NCBI RefSeq assembly: GCF_963975415.1
Contig: NZ_CAXBGN010000009.1
Location: 136,480-200,479 of the forward strand
Reading direction: 5' to 3'
Length of the DNA stretch: 64,000 bases
Source of the DNA: Kriegella sp963975415
GTDB taxonomy: Bacteria > Bacteroidota > Bacteroidia > Flavobacteriales > Flavobacteriaceae
How positions within the stretch are numbered: the stretch's first letter is position 1; each line of letters starts with the position of its first letter. Under the pieces are notes generated by a model. That model saw only the letters and a program-made list of their open reading frames with translations. It made no database searches and had not been told where the DNA came from. Position numbers and translations under genes: made by a program. This document shows, piece after piece, positions 1 through 7,989 of the stretch.

Positions 1-323
1 ACGTCGAATTTTATTTCACGGTTGCAAAGCACATCAGGATTTGGTGTACGACCTTTTTCATATTCATCAAACATATAATCAACAATGCGCTCTTTGTATT
101 CAGCGCTCAAATCTATCGTTTGAAAAGGAATTCCCAACTTTTCGGCAACAATTAATGCGTCATTGCTGTCTTCCAACCAAGGACATTCTTCTGAAATGGT
201 CACCGAATCGTCGTGCCAATTTTTCATAAAAAGCCCGATAACCTCATACCCTTGCTCTTTCAACAAATATGCTGCAACGCTAGAATCTACACCTCCCGAA
301 AGTCCAACAACTACTTTTTTCAT
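1..323 (-). CDS. mnmA: tRNA-specific 2-thiouridylase MnmA (5' part, cut by window edge)
   Basis: The start codon is at 323 and the frame stays open to base 1, so about 107 N-terminal residues are present. The protein begins MKKVVVGLSGGVDSS, an N-type ATP pyrophosphatase PP-loop (SGGVDSS) at residues 9-15. It continues with the MnmA-type GLFMKNW segment and ends near PNPDVLCNREIKF, which contains the first conserved cysteine of the family. MnmA adenylates and thiolates U34 in the anticodon of tRNAs for Lys, Glu and Gln in the cytoplasm. The second catalytic cysteine and the C-terminal domains lie outside the window. The identification is firm despite truncation. Confidence 0.95.
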   Translation of the reverse strand, partial: MKKVVVGLSGGVDSSVAAYLLKEQGYEVIGLFMKNWHDDSVTISEECPWLEDSNDALIVAEKLGIPFQTIDLSAEYKERIVDYMFDEYEKGRTPNPDVLCNREIKFD

Positions 324-486
324 TACCTAATATTAAAGTGCAAAAATACGAAAATGTAATTCAATTAAGATCAACACCATGCTTTTGGGATTCATTTATG
401 ATTCAATTAGGGGCAGTCATTCGTTCAAAAAACACACCTATATCATCAACATCAGCGGTGAAGTTTTGCATTCCTCACTCACAAAT

Positions 487-606
487 TTAAACAAAACTAA
501 ATTTTGTTTAATATTTTTTAATTATTATTAAACAAAAGTTAAATATGTTTTGACTTTCGTTTTGTTTTGATATTATTGTTTAATCATTTAATAAAAAAGT
601 TAAACA
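487..606. promoter_or_regulatory. Cluster of TTAAACA/TGTTTAA inverted repeats upstream of the fasciclin gene
   Basis: TTAAACAAAA occurs at 487-496, its exact reverse complement at 502-511, and the direct copy again at 528-537. The shorter core appears as TTGTTTAA at 576-583 and TTAAACA at 600-606. Five copies in 120 bp, in alternating orientation, directly precede the ATG at 633. This looks like a multi-site operator or a promoter with several regulator sites. Background AT-richness makes single copies weak evidence; the 10-bp exact arms are the stronger part. The regulator is unknown. Confidence 0.45.
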
Positions 607-632
607 TTTATAATCTAACACTCCATATCATT

Positions 633-2147
633 ATGAAAAAGGTTTTATTACAATCTAAAATTTTATTTGCAGCATTGCTCCTTTCGTTGACCATATCATG
701 TAGTAGCGATGACGACACAAATATGGAACAAGAGACCAGTTTAAATATTGTTGAACTTGCTCAAAACGAAAGCACACTAAGTAATTTGGTAGCTGCATTA
801 CAACAGGCAGATGCAGGCTTGGTCGAAACTTTAAGCGGAAATGGTCCCTTTACCGTATTTGCGCCTTCAAACGATGCCTTTAGTGACTTACTCGATGCCC
901 TTGGCGAAAACTACAATAGCCTTGCTGATTTTGATGAAGAAGCTGAGAAAAACCTGCTACGGGATATTCTTCTGTACCACGTACTTAGCTCCCAAGTAAT
1001 GGCGGCCGATTTGACCCAAGGAAATGTTTCAACAGCATTAAGCGGTAGCAGCATCGAAGTGATCGCCTCAGGAAGCACATTTGTCTTGGGAGACGCCTCC
1101 AGCGTTAATGCCAACATTACTGGTACCGATATCATGGCTTCCAATGGAGTCGTACACCTTATCGACAAGGTATTGCTTCCGCAATCGGCTATTGACTTTG
1201 TTACCGAATTAAATAGCCAGAACATTCCTAAATTGGCCATGGCCACTGACGACCTGAGTCTATTGGTCGATGCTTTGGTGCAAGCCGATGCTGATTTGGT
1301 AGCAACCCTTAGTGGAGATGGTCCGTTCACAGTGTTTGCTCCGACCAATGCTGCATTCGCTGCCCTGTTAGATGACTTGGGTGATGAGTATAACAGTTTG
1401 GCCGATTTTGATACCGAAGATGAAAAGACACTTTTAGCAAAAATTCTCACGTATCACGTGGTAGGGTCGGCAGCACTTTCTACCGACTTAAGTGAAGGCC
1501 AGGAAATCGAAACGGTTCAAGGAGAAAATATTGTGGTTAGTCTTGTCGGCGGTGTATTTACCGATGATGCCACTGATGAAAATGCCCAAGTTATACTTGC
1601 CGACCAAATGGCCAGTAACGGAGTTGTACATGTTGTCGACAAAGTTTTACTACCACAAGAAGTATTGGACGCTCTAAAACCAAACATGGTCGAATTGGCA
1701 CAAGCTGTCGACGACCTCAGTCTTTTGGTAGAAGCACTGGTGCAGGCCGACGCCGACTTAGTGGCAACGCTTAGCGGAGATGGACCGTTCACAGTGTTTG
1801 CTCCGACCAATGCTGCGTTCGCTGCCCTGTTGGATGACTTGGGTGATGAGTATAACAGTTTGGGCGATTTTGATACCGAAGCAGAAAAAGAACTCTTGAC
1901 CAAAATTCTAACGTATCACGTTGTTGCGACCTCTGCCCTATCTGCTGATCTAAGCGACGGACAAGAAATCGAAACAGTTCAGGGAGAAAATGTTATCATC
2001 AGTTTACATGGAGGTGTATTTATAGATGATGCTACCAATGCAAACGCTGAAGTAATACTTGCCGATCAAATGGCGAAAAATGGTGTAGCCCACATTGTAG
2101 ACAAGGTTTTGCTTCCTCAAGAGGTTTTAGACTTACTAGGTCACTAA
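633..2147 (+). CDS. Triple fasciclin (FAS1) domain lipoprotein
   Basis: The frame is open from 567, but the ATG at 633 gives a proper lipoprotein signal: MKKVLLQ, a hydrophobic core, then LTISC with Cys followed by SSDDD. The 504-residue product has three FAS1 domains, at roughly residues 40-180, 190-330 and 340-500. Each carries the FAS1 hallmark GPFTVFAP(S/T)N.AF and a late NGVVH..DKVLLP segment. FAS1 domains mediate adhesion or ligand binding at the cell surface; bacterial examples are poorly characterised. Domains 2 and 3 are almost identical at DNA level over long stretches, offset by 462 bp, which points to a recent internal duplication. A hairpin terminator follows at 2188, so the gene is probably monocistronic. 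Confidence 0.9.
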   Translation: MKKVLLQSKILFAALLLSLTISCSSDDDTNMEQETSLNIVELAQNESTLSNLVAALQQADAGLVETLSGNGPFTVFAPSNDAFSDLLDALGENYNSLADFDEEAEKNLLRDILLYHVLSSQVMAADLTQGNVSTALSGSSIEVIASGSTFVLGDASSVNANITGTDIMASNGVVHLIDKVLLPQSAIDFVTELNSQNIPKLAMATDDLSLLVDALVQADADLVATLSGDGPFTVFAPTNAAFAALLDDLGDEYNSLADFDTEDEKTLLAKILTYHVVGSAALSTDLSEGQEIETVQGENIVVSLVGGVFTDDATDENAQVILADQMASNGVVHVVDKVLLPQEVLDALKPNMVELAQAVDDLSLLVEALVQADADLVATLSGDGPFTVFAPTNAAFAALLDDLGDEYNSLGDFDTEAEKELLTKILTYHVVATSALSADLSDGQEIETVQGENVIISLHGGVFIDDATNANAEVILADQMAKNGVAHIVDKVLLPQEVLDLLGH

Positions 2148-2187
2148 TTTATAAAACCTATCAAGACTTTATAGATTGGCTGTTGAT

Positions 2188-2238
2188 ACTCCATCTTGCT
2201 AAACTTTCATTTATAAGAAGGGCAAGATGGAGTTTTTT
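2188..2238 (+). terminator. Rho-independent terminator of the FAS1 gene
   Basis: ACTCCATCTTGC (2188-2199) pairs perfectly with GCAAGATGGAGT (2222-2233) and is followed by a T run. It lies 40 bp after the fasciclin stop codon. Confidence 0.85.
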
Positions 2239-2459
2239 ATAGGATTTATAGATTTAAGAAGGCACGGGCAGGTCATAAAATCAATAAAAGCATCTTGGGA
2301 TAACGTCAAAAATAAAATAAGCCACCCACATTAAAACAAAATAACAGTTTAGAATTTTGCAGGGGATACCCTTACATCAGAATCGTACCGCTTAGCATAC
2401 AAAAAAAGGCACTTGACAACTAAGATTTTTTACAGGATGGATTCAGCCCCATATTTGCA

Positions 2460-2527
2460 GTCCCAAATCTTACCAAACCAAAACAAACAATGCTAAAAGT
2501 CTCGACCAGAAGGTTGGGACTTTTTTT
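2460..2527 (+). ncRNA. Predicted small RNA, copy 1 of a tandem family
   Basis: The predicted transcript begins just after ATATTTGCAG, which resembles the Bacteroidota -7 element (TAnnTTTG). It carries TCCCAAATCTTACCAAA, an A/C-rich linker and TGCTAAAAGT, and ends in a hairpin with stem AGTCTCGACC (2498-2507) against GGTTGGGACT (2512-2521), including two G-T wobble pairs, followed by a run of T. Length is about 68 nt. The ATG inside the linker opens a frame running through the hairpin, but copy 2 lacks it, so coding is unlikely. The start site is inferred, not observed. Confidence 0.6.
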
Positions 2528-2657
2528 AATTTCCACCTTTTCTTTCGCCAATTGCATCGCTATTTAAGGTTTTATCAAAATTGTAGGGTTTGCCATACAA
2601 AAATGAACACTTGACAACTAAGTTTTTTTTTAGGATGGGTTATCCCCCATATTTGCA

Positions 2658-2724
2658 GTCCCAAATCTTACCAAATTAAACCTAACATTGCTCAAAGCCT
2701 CCACTAAAAATGGAGGTTTTTTTT
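2658..2724 (+). ncRNA. Predicted small RNA, copy 2 of a tandem family
   Basis: Same layout as copy 1: TTGACAACTAAG at 2611, CATATTTGCAG ending at 2658, the shared TCCCAAATCTTACCAAAT leader, then AACCTAACATTGCTCAAAG. The terminator stem is a different sequence, AGCCTCCA (2697-2704 region) against TGGAGG (2711-2716), followed by eight T. The ATG of the other copies is ATTG here, arguing against a coding role. Conservation of the unpaired leader together with a changed but still paired stem supports an RNA product. Confidence 0.6.
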
Positions 2725-2869
2725 GTAGCCCATTACAAGAAAATAAGAGCAGCAGTTTCAAAAAAAGCTTCCAAATGAGCGTTTCATCAAAATAGCAAGA
2801 ATTAGCATACAAAAAATGGCACTTGACAACTAAGTTTTTTCAAAACGGTAAATATAGGCCATATTCGCA

Positions 2870-2936
2870 GTCCCAAATCTTACCAAATTAAACCTAACAA
2901 TGCTAAAAGCCCCGACCAAAATGTCGGGGCTTTTAT
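2870..2936 (+). ncRNA. Predicted small RNA, copy 3 of a tandem family
   Basis: TTGACAACTAAG lies at 2823 and CATATTCGCAG ends at 2870 (one change in the -7-like element). The leader TCCCAAATCTTACCAAAT and AAACCTAACAATGCTAAAAG match the other copies. The terminator stem is AAAGCCCCGAC (2906-2916) against GTCGGGGCTTTT (2923-2934), the strongest of the three. It ends about 90 bp before the convergently placed yidC stop codon. Confidence 0.6.
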
Positions 2937-3027
2937 CTTTAAAAACTTTATTTAAAAAAATAGAAAAAAGGCATGGGCTTCTATTTTCGACCAAAACCAA
3001 ATTTCGGGCATTCTTTACTTTTCCGAA

Positions 3028-4878
3028 TTACTTGCCCGCTTTTTTCTGTTGCTCCGCTTGTTCCATCATTTCACGCATTTTCTTCTGAAACTTGTTTTCC
3101 TTTTTAGGTTTCTTTTTGTTTTCCTGAATCTGTGCATGAATTTTATCGTTGTCAAGTATAAAATTCTTTATGACGAGCATGATACCAATAGTAATCAGGT
3201 TAGAAACAAAATAATATAAACTCAGACCACTAGCATAGTTGTTGAAGAAGAACAACATCATGAAAGGCATCAAGTACATAATGAACTTCATGTTAGGCAT
3301 ACCAGGCTGCGTTGGCATGTTCTGGCCTGTCGTCATGTTCATATAGAAGAAAATAGCAATGGATGCCAAAATTGGGAACAAGCTTACATGATCTCCGTAA
3401 AAAGGAATACTAAAGGGCAAATGGGCTATCGCATCATAGGATGAAAGGTCATCGGCCCACAAAAATGCTTTTTGCCGAAGTGCGAAAGAAGTCGGAAAAA
3501 ACATAAACAAAGCATAAAAAATAGGCATTTGTAGTAATGCGGGAACGCATCCACTCATCGGACTAACACCTGCCTTGCTATAGAGCTTCATGGTCTCTTG
3601 CTGCTTTTTCATGGCGTTGTCTTTATACTTCTCGCCCAATTCCGTGATTTCAGGCTTAAGCACTTTCATCTTAGCTTGCGAGAGGTACGACTTATAAGTA
3701 ACCGGCGACATGGCCAATCGCACTAAAATAGTCATTACGACAATAGCGATACCAAAAGGCAAAAACGAACTCAAAAATGAATAGAATGGTGTAAACACAT
3801 AACGGTTAATCCAACCGAAAATACCCCATCCGAAATAAATAGTATCATCTAGACCATATTCTTCATATTTGCTTAAAACCGCAACATCGGTTGGGCCGTA
3901 GTACCAGTTTAAATTCTCGGCAAGTTCACCACCTTCTAACGCTAAAGGAATCGAAACACCAAAATCTTTGGTAAAACGTACATCTAGGCTCTCTTCTTCA
4001 ACTAAATTTTTAGATTCTAAATCTGCTGTTTTAAAGTTTTTCTTTGTTGCCAAAATTGAAGTGAAAAAGTGTTGCTTAAACGAAAGCCACTTCACATCTT
4101 CTTCTGTATCACTATCATCACTAGCTGCGGATAGGTAATCAATTTTACCTCCCTCAAAGTTATACATCATCTCTGTATAACGGTTTTCATACTCCACACT
4201 TTTGCTGTGTCTAATTCCTTTTAAGTTCCATTCTAAATTAATGGGTTGGTTACCGTTGATGACCCTATTAAGGCCTTGGGAGCGAATGGTAAAGTCTATT
4301 AAGTAATCGGAAGGTTTGATTTCATATCGAAATTCAAGAAATTCACTCGCCGATACCTTGGCCTTTAAGGAAAGAACTTGATTTTCACCACTTATTGATA
4401 GTGAGGGTTCAAAGAACAAATCTTTGGTATTCAAAACCCTATTATCGGAAGTGGAAAAACTCAGGCCAAAAGCAGCATTGCCATCTTTTACCAAATAAAC
4501 CGGTATCGAATCATACGTATGAAACTGCTTCATTCGGGCTTCGGTAATATACCCTCCCTTATTGCTAATGGTCAAATGAACAAGATCGTTTTCTAAAGAA
4601 GTGCTGGCATTTGAAGGCGCTGTGAAACCAAAGGCACCAATAGCGCTTTTATATTGTGCTATAGCGGTAGAATCTTGTAGGTTTATCTGTGAAGGCATAC
4701 CAATACCCGTATCTGGCCCATCACTATTGCCGGTCTGGGCATCTACCTGTTCTTGTTTTGCCTTTTGTGCCTCCAACTCCTCGGGAGTGGGCCTATTTTG
4801 GTAAAACATAAAAATGAGTATCCCAAAAATCAGAACAAATCCAATTATCGAATTTATATCAACCTTCTTTTCTTCCAT
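3028..4878 (-). CDS. yidC: Membrane protein insertase YidC/Oxa1
   Basis: A 616-residue inner-membrane insertase and chaperone that places proteins into the membrane alone or with Sec. An N-terminal membrane anchor (IIGFVLIFGILIFMFY) is followed by a large periplasmic domain (about residues 60-350), and then the conserved C-terminal core of about five helices, including SPVTYKSYLSQAKMKVLKP and GCVPALLQMPIFYALF. The tail is rich in Lys, as is common for ribosome contact. Length and order match Bacteroidota YidC. It is followed upstream by pyrG on the same strand with a 136-bp gap. Confidence 0.97.
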   Translation of the reverse strand: MEEKKVDINSIIGFVLIFGILIFMFYQNRPTPEELEAQKAKQEQVDAQTGNSDGPDTGIGMPSQINLQDSTAIAQYKSAIGAFGFTAPSNASTSLENDLVHLTISNKGGYITEARMKQFHTYDSIPVYLVKDGNAAFGLSFSTSDNRVLNTKDLFFEPSLSISGENQVLSLKAKVSASEFLEFRYEIKPSDYLIDFTIRSQGLNRVINGNQPINLEWNLKGIRHSKSVEYENRYTEMMYNFEGGKIDYLSAASDDSDTEEDVKWLSFKQHFFTSILATKKNFKTADLESKNLVEEESLDVRFTKDFGVSIPLALEGGELAENLNWYYGPTDVAVLSKYEEYGLDDTIYFGWGIFGWINRYVFTPFYSFLSSFLPFGIAIVVMTILVRLAMSPVTYKSYLSQAKMKVLKPEITELGEKYKDNAMKKQQETMKLYSKAGVSPMSGCVPALLQMPIFYALFMFFPTSFALRQKAFLWADDLSSYDAIAHLPFSIPFYGDHVSLFPILASIAIFFYMNMTTGQNMPTQPGMPNMKFIMYLMPFMMLFFFNNYASGLSLYYFVSNLITIGIMLVIKNFILDNDKIHAQIQENKKKPKKENKFQKKMREMMEQAEQQKKAGK

Positions 4879-5014
4879 CTATCTAAATCAATTTACATTT
4901 GTTCGAACAATAGGTACTCAATCATTCGGTTTTCCCATCCACGTTCAAACGTCAGGAAATAATTTAAACCGTCATGTACCTTCAGCCAAGCAAATATATG
5001 TCCAATTCTAAATT

Positions 5015-6652
5015 TTATGCCAAACTGGCATTAGTTTGTCGTTTTTTATGTTGTAAAGCCGCTTTTACAAATCCTACAAAAAGTGGATGTGGGTTGGCTA
5101 CCGTACTTCGGTACTCAGGGTGATATTGTACCCCAATAAACCACGGATGTTCAGGAACTTCCACCACTTCTACAAGTCCGGTTTTTGAATTTATTCCAGA
5201 AGAAATAAGGCCCGAGCTTTCCAATTGTTCTTTATAAGCATTGTTATATTCATATCGGTGGCGGTGTCGTTCCGAGATTTGAGAAGCTCCGTTATAAGAC
5301 TCCTGTACCAAACTACCATCCAACAGTTCACAATCCCATGCGCCCAAACGCATAGTGCCTCCCTTGTTGACAATGCTCTTTTGTTCTTCCATCAGATTGA
5401 TGACCGGATCGGTGGTACCTCCATCCATCTCAGTAGAATTAGCATCCGTTAGTTTCAACACATTTCGTGCATATTCGATCACTGCCATTTGCATTCCTAG
5501 ACAGATGCCCAAAAACGGAATTCGGTTTTCGCGCGCATATTGCACTGCTTTTACCTTACCCTCGATACCGCGCTCACCAAACCCCGGCGCTACAAGAATA
5601 CCATCCAAGCCTTTCATTTTAGTTTTAAGATTAGAATCGGATAAGTGTTCTGAATGTATTGATCTTACGTTGACCCGAACTTCATTAGTGGCACCTGCAT
5701 GAATAAATGATTCCAATATCGATTTGTACGAATCTTGGAGTTCTACATATTTTCCTACCAAGCCTATGGTTACTTCATGCTTCGGATTCTTATGTCGTTC
5801 TAGAAACTCTTTCCATTGCCCCAAGTCTGGTGCGGTTTCATCCGACAAGGCCAATTTTTTCAAGGTTACGGTATCTAATCCTTCATGCTGCATCAAAACG
5901 GGAACGTCATAAATTGTGGAAGCATCGATAGACTGTATCACTGCTTCGCGTTTAACGTTACAGAACAATGCCAATTTATCTTTTATTTCATCTGAAATCT
6001 CATGCTCTGTCCGGCACACTAAGATATCAGCCTTAATTCCACTTTCCATTAAAGTCTTCACCGAATGTTGTGTAGGCTTTGTTTTTAATTCACCGGCCGC
6101 AGAAAGAAAGGGAACCAACGTCAGATGAATCACAATACCATTATTATCACCCAATTCCCAAAGCAATTGCCGTACCGCTTCAATATAGGGCAACGACTCG
6201 ATATCACCGACCGTGCCACCAATTTCAGTAATAACGATATCATATTCGCCGCTTTTGCCCAATACCTGAACACGTTCTTTTATCTCATTCGTGATATGGG
6301 GTACGACCTGTACCGTCTTACCCAAAAATTCACCTCGCCGTTCTTTTTCGATGACACTTTGATAAATTCTACCGGTAGTAACGTTATTGGCCTGCGATGT
6401 TCTTACGTTTAAAAAACGCTCATAATGCCCCAAATCAAGATCAGTTTCAGCTCCGTCATTGGTAACATAACATTCCCCGTGCTCATATGGGTTCAGGGTA
6501 CCTGGATCAACGTTGATATAGGGGTCTAATTTTTGAATTGTGGTCTTATATCCCCTGGCCTGCAGTAATTTGGCCAATGAGGCGGCAATGATTCCTTTTC
6601 CAAGAGACGATGTAACTCCTCCCGTAACGAAAATGTATTTTGTATCTGGCAT
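5015..6652 (-). CDS. pyrG: CTP synthase
   Basis: A 545-residue CTP synthase that aminates UTP to CTP using glutamine and ATP, the last step of pyrimidine nucleotide synthesis. The amidoligase domain starts with FVTGGVTSSLGKGI and includes the DPYINVDPGTL motif. The C-terminal class I glutamine amidotransferase domain shows PGFGERGIEGK, the nucleophile motif GICLGMQ and the late HPEY motif with His and Glu. Full length, with ATG at 6652. It lies upstream of yidC in the same orientation, an order I recall from other Flavobacteriaceae. Confidence 0.98.
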   Translation of the reverse strand: MPDTKYIFVTGGVTSSLGKGIIAASLAKLLQARGYKTTIQKLDPYINVDPGTLNPYEHGECYVTNDGAETDLDLGHYERFLNVRTSQANNVTTGRIYQSVIEKERRGEFLGKTVQVVPHITNEIKERVQVLGKSGEYDIVITEIGGTVGDIESLPYIEAVRQLLWELGDNNGIVIHLTLVPFLSAAGELKTKPTQHSVKTLMESGIKADILVCRTEHEISDEIKDKLALFCNVKREAVIQSIDASTIYDVPVLMQHEGLDTVTLKKLALSDETAPDLGQWKEFLERHKNPKHEVTIGLVGKYVELQDSYKSILESFIHAGATNEVRVNVRSIHSEHLSDSNLKTKMKGLDGILVAPGFGERGIEGKVKAVQYARENRIPFLGICLGMQMAVIEYARNVLKLTDANSTEMDGGTTDPVINLMEEQKSIVNKGGTMRLGAWDCELLDGSLVQESYNGASQISERHRHRYEYNNAYKEQLESSGLISSGINSKTGLVEVVEVPEHPWFIGVQYHPEYRSTVANPHPLFVGFVKAALQHKKRQTNASLA

Positions 6653-6700
6653 GCTAGTTTCCTTGTTACGGGGCTCAAAGATACAAATTGCAATAGGAAT

Positions 6701-6943
6701 TTATGGGGAATCTTTAGGAAAATCTTTTTGAATTCTATAGATCAATGGCTCAAGACCATTAACCTTTATCTCGAGCATCGCCTCTAATAAATTGCCCAAC
6801 TTACCCTGTGGAAAGCCATTCTGACGAAACCAAACCAAATAGGGTTCAGGAAGATCAATCAAATAGCGACCTTTAAATTTGCCAAAAGGCATTCTATAAT
6901 AGGCCAACTCGATAAGTTTTCGTTTGTCTGGTGATATTTCCAT
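6701..6943 (-). CDS. DUF3820 family protein
   Basis: An 80-residue soluble protein with the family's central motif MPFGKFKGRYLIDLPEPYL, then WFRQNGFPQGKLGNLL. Members are small, often stand-alone proteins of unknown function; the same FGK-KG motif is appended to some DnaQ-type exonucleases, including the one at 47286-48062. It ends 48 bp before the pyrG start, so it may be cotranscribed with pyrG and yidC. No catalytic residues can be named. Confidence 0.75.
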   Translation of the reverse strand: MEISPDKRKLIELAYYRMPFGKFKGRYLIDLPEPYLVWFRQNGFPQGKLGNLLEAMLEIKVNGLEPLIYRIQKDFPKDSP

Positions 6944-6989
6944 TTGTGGGTTTAAAAATATATCTTTAATCCCGATTATTCATGGTATT

Positions 6990-7859
6990 ATGAAAAGAAG
7001 AACATTTATTGGAACATCGGCAGCAGCTTCAGTCGGCGTGCTTGCCTATAAAAACGGAAATGCAATGCCGAACGCCCAAAGCGACACCTATAAACTAAAG
7101 AACAATATCAATCATAGCGTTTGTAGATGGTGCTACAAAGACATTCCGATGGAAGATTTTCTGAAGAACTTGAATGAATTGGGTATTAAAGCCATGGATC
7201 TTACCGGACCTGAAGATTGGCCGTTAATGAAAAAATATGGAATTCATTCCTCTATGTGTTGGGGCGCAGGTTTTGGTATTGAAAAAGGATGGAACGACCT
7301 TAGCTTGCACAAAGAACTTATTGCCGATTACACCCAAATGATACCGAAAGTAGCGGAAGCCGGTTTCACCAACCTGATATGTTTTAGCGGAAACCGCAAT
7401 GGTATGGATGATGCTGTAGGATTAAAAAATTGTGCGGAGGGACTAAAAAAAATCATGCCCATTGCCGAGAAGCATGGTGTGATGGTTCAAATGGAACTAT
7501 TGAACTCTAAAGTAAACCACCCAGACTATATGTGTGATAAGAGTGCGTGGGGTGTTGAACTTTGCAAACAAATTGGTTCCGAAAACTTTAAACTGCTCTA
7601 CGATATTTACCATATGCAGATTATGGAAGGGGATATTATTCGCAACATTCAAGATTTCAATCAATACTTCGGGCACTACCATACCGGAGGCAACCCGGGC
7701 CGCCATGAAATCGATGAAACGCAAGAGCTATTTTACCCTGCGATTATGAAGGCCATCTTAAAAACGGGTTATAAAGGCTATGTTGCCCAAGAGTTCGTGC
7801 CTTCTTGGGACGACCAGATTGCTGCTTTAAAACAAGGTGTCACGATTTGTGATATCTAA
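6990..7859 (+). CDS. Exported hydroxypyruvate isomerase-like TIM-barrel protein
   Basis: The ATG at 6990 gives MKRRTFIGTSAAASVGVLAY, a twin-arginine-like signal with RR and a hydrophobic core, so export is likely; earlier in-frame ATGs would overlap the divergent DUF3820 gene. The 289-residue product belongs to the xylose isomerase-like TIM-barrel superfamily and most resembles the Hyi group. Metal-site candidates are Glu in VMVQMELLNS, Asp in LLYDIYHMQ, His in GHYHTGGNPGRHEI and Glu in YVAQEFVPSWD. The substrate is unknown. It may act on small hydroxyketones or sugars in the periplasm. Confidence 0.8.
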   Translation: MKRRTFIGTSAAASVGVLAYKNGNAMPNAQSDTYKLKNNINHSVCRWCYKDIPMEDFLKNLNELGIKAMDLTGPEDWPLMKKYGIHSSMCWGAGFGIEKGWNDLSLHKELIADYTQMIPKVAEAGFTNLICFSGNRNGMDDAVGLKNCAEGLKKIMPIAEKHGVMVQMELLNSKVNHPDYMCDKSAWGVELCKQIGSENFKLLYDIYHMQIMEGDIIRNIQDFNQYFGHYHTGGNPGRHEIDETQELFYPAIMKAILKTGYKGYVAQEFVPSWDDQIAALKQGVTICDI

Positions 7860-7989
7860 ACTGACGGGGCATTCCGGTTATTTCGAAGGAATACTATAAA
7901 ATAATTAGTAGCTTAAGGCATTCCTTCAATTCAAACAAGCAACTCACGGCGCAACTGTCGCCTTGAATCTTTTCCTTTATGGATTATTT

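Larger units (their letters stand above)
2239..3027. other. Gene-free stretch with three tandem ~200-bp promoter/transcript/terminator units
   Basis: No convincing coding frame exists between the FAS1 terminator and yidC. Instead a block repeats three times with TTGACAACTAAG starting at 2413, 2611 and 2823 (spacing 198 and 212 bp). Each block has ATACAAAAA about 20 bp before that motif, a T-rich run after it, CATATT(T/C)GCAGTCCCAAAT 37 bp downstream, a conserved CTTACCAAA segment, and a terminator hairpin. Sequence between the blocks is not conserved. The arrangement suggests three paralogous small RNA genes, described separately below. Confidence 0.7.

Noticed and set aside
911..1450. 179-codon open frame on the minus strand across the FAS1 gene
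   Set aside because: It is antisense to a clear FAS1 coding region. The same kind of frame recurs at 1517-1903 because the two FAS1 repeats share DNA sequence, and the Ser/Ala-rich product resembles no protein.
2397..2940. CRISPR-like or mobile repeat array
   Set aside because: Only three units about 200 bp apart, no short uniform spacers, no cas genes, and no terminal inverted repeats or transposase. Each unit ends in a terminator.
2900..3088. 62-codon frame beginning in small RNA copy 3
   Set aside because: It runs through the terminator hairpin and over the yidC 3' end; the start codon is lost in copy 2.
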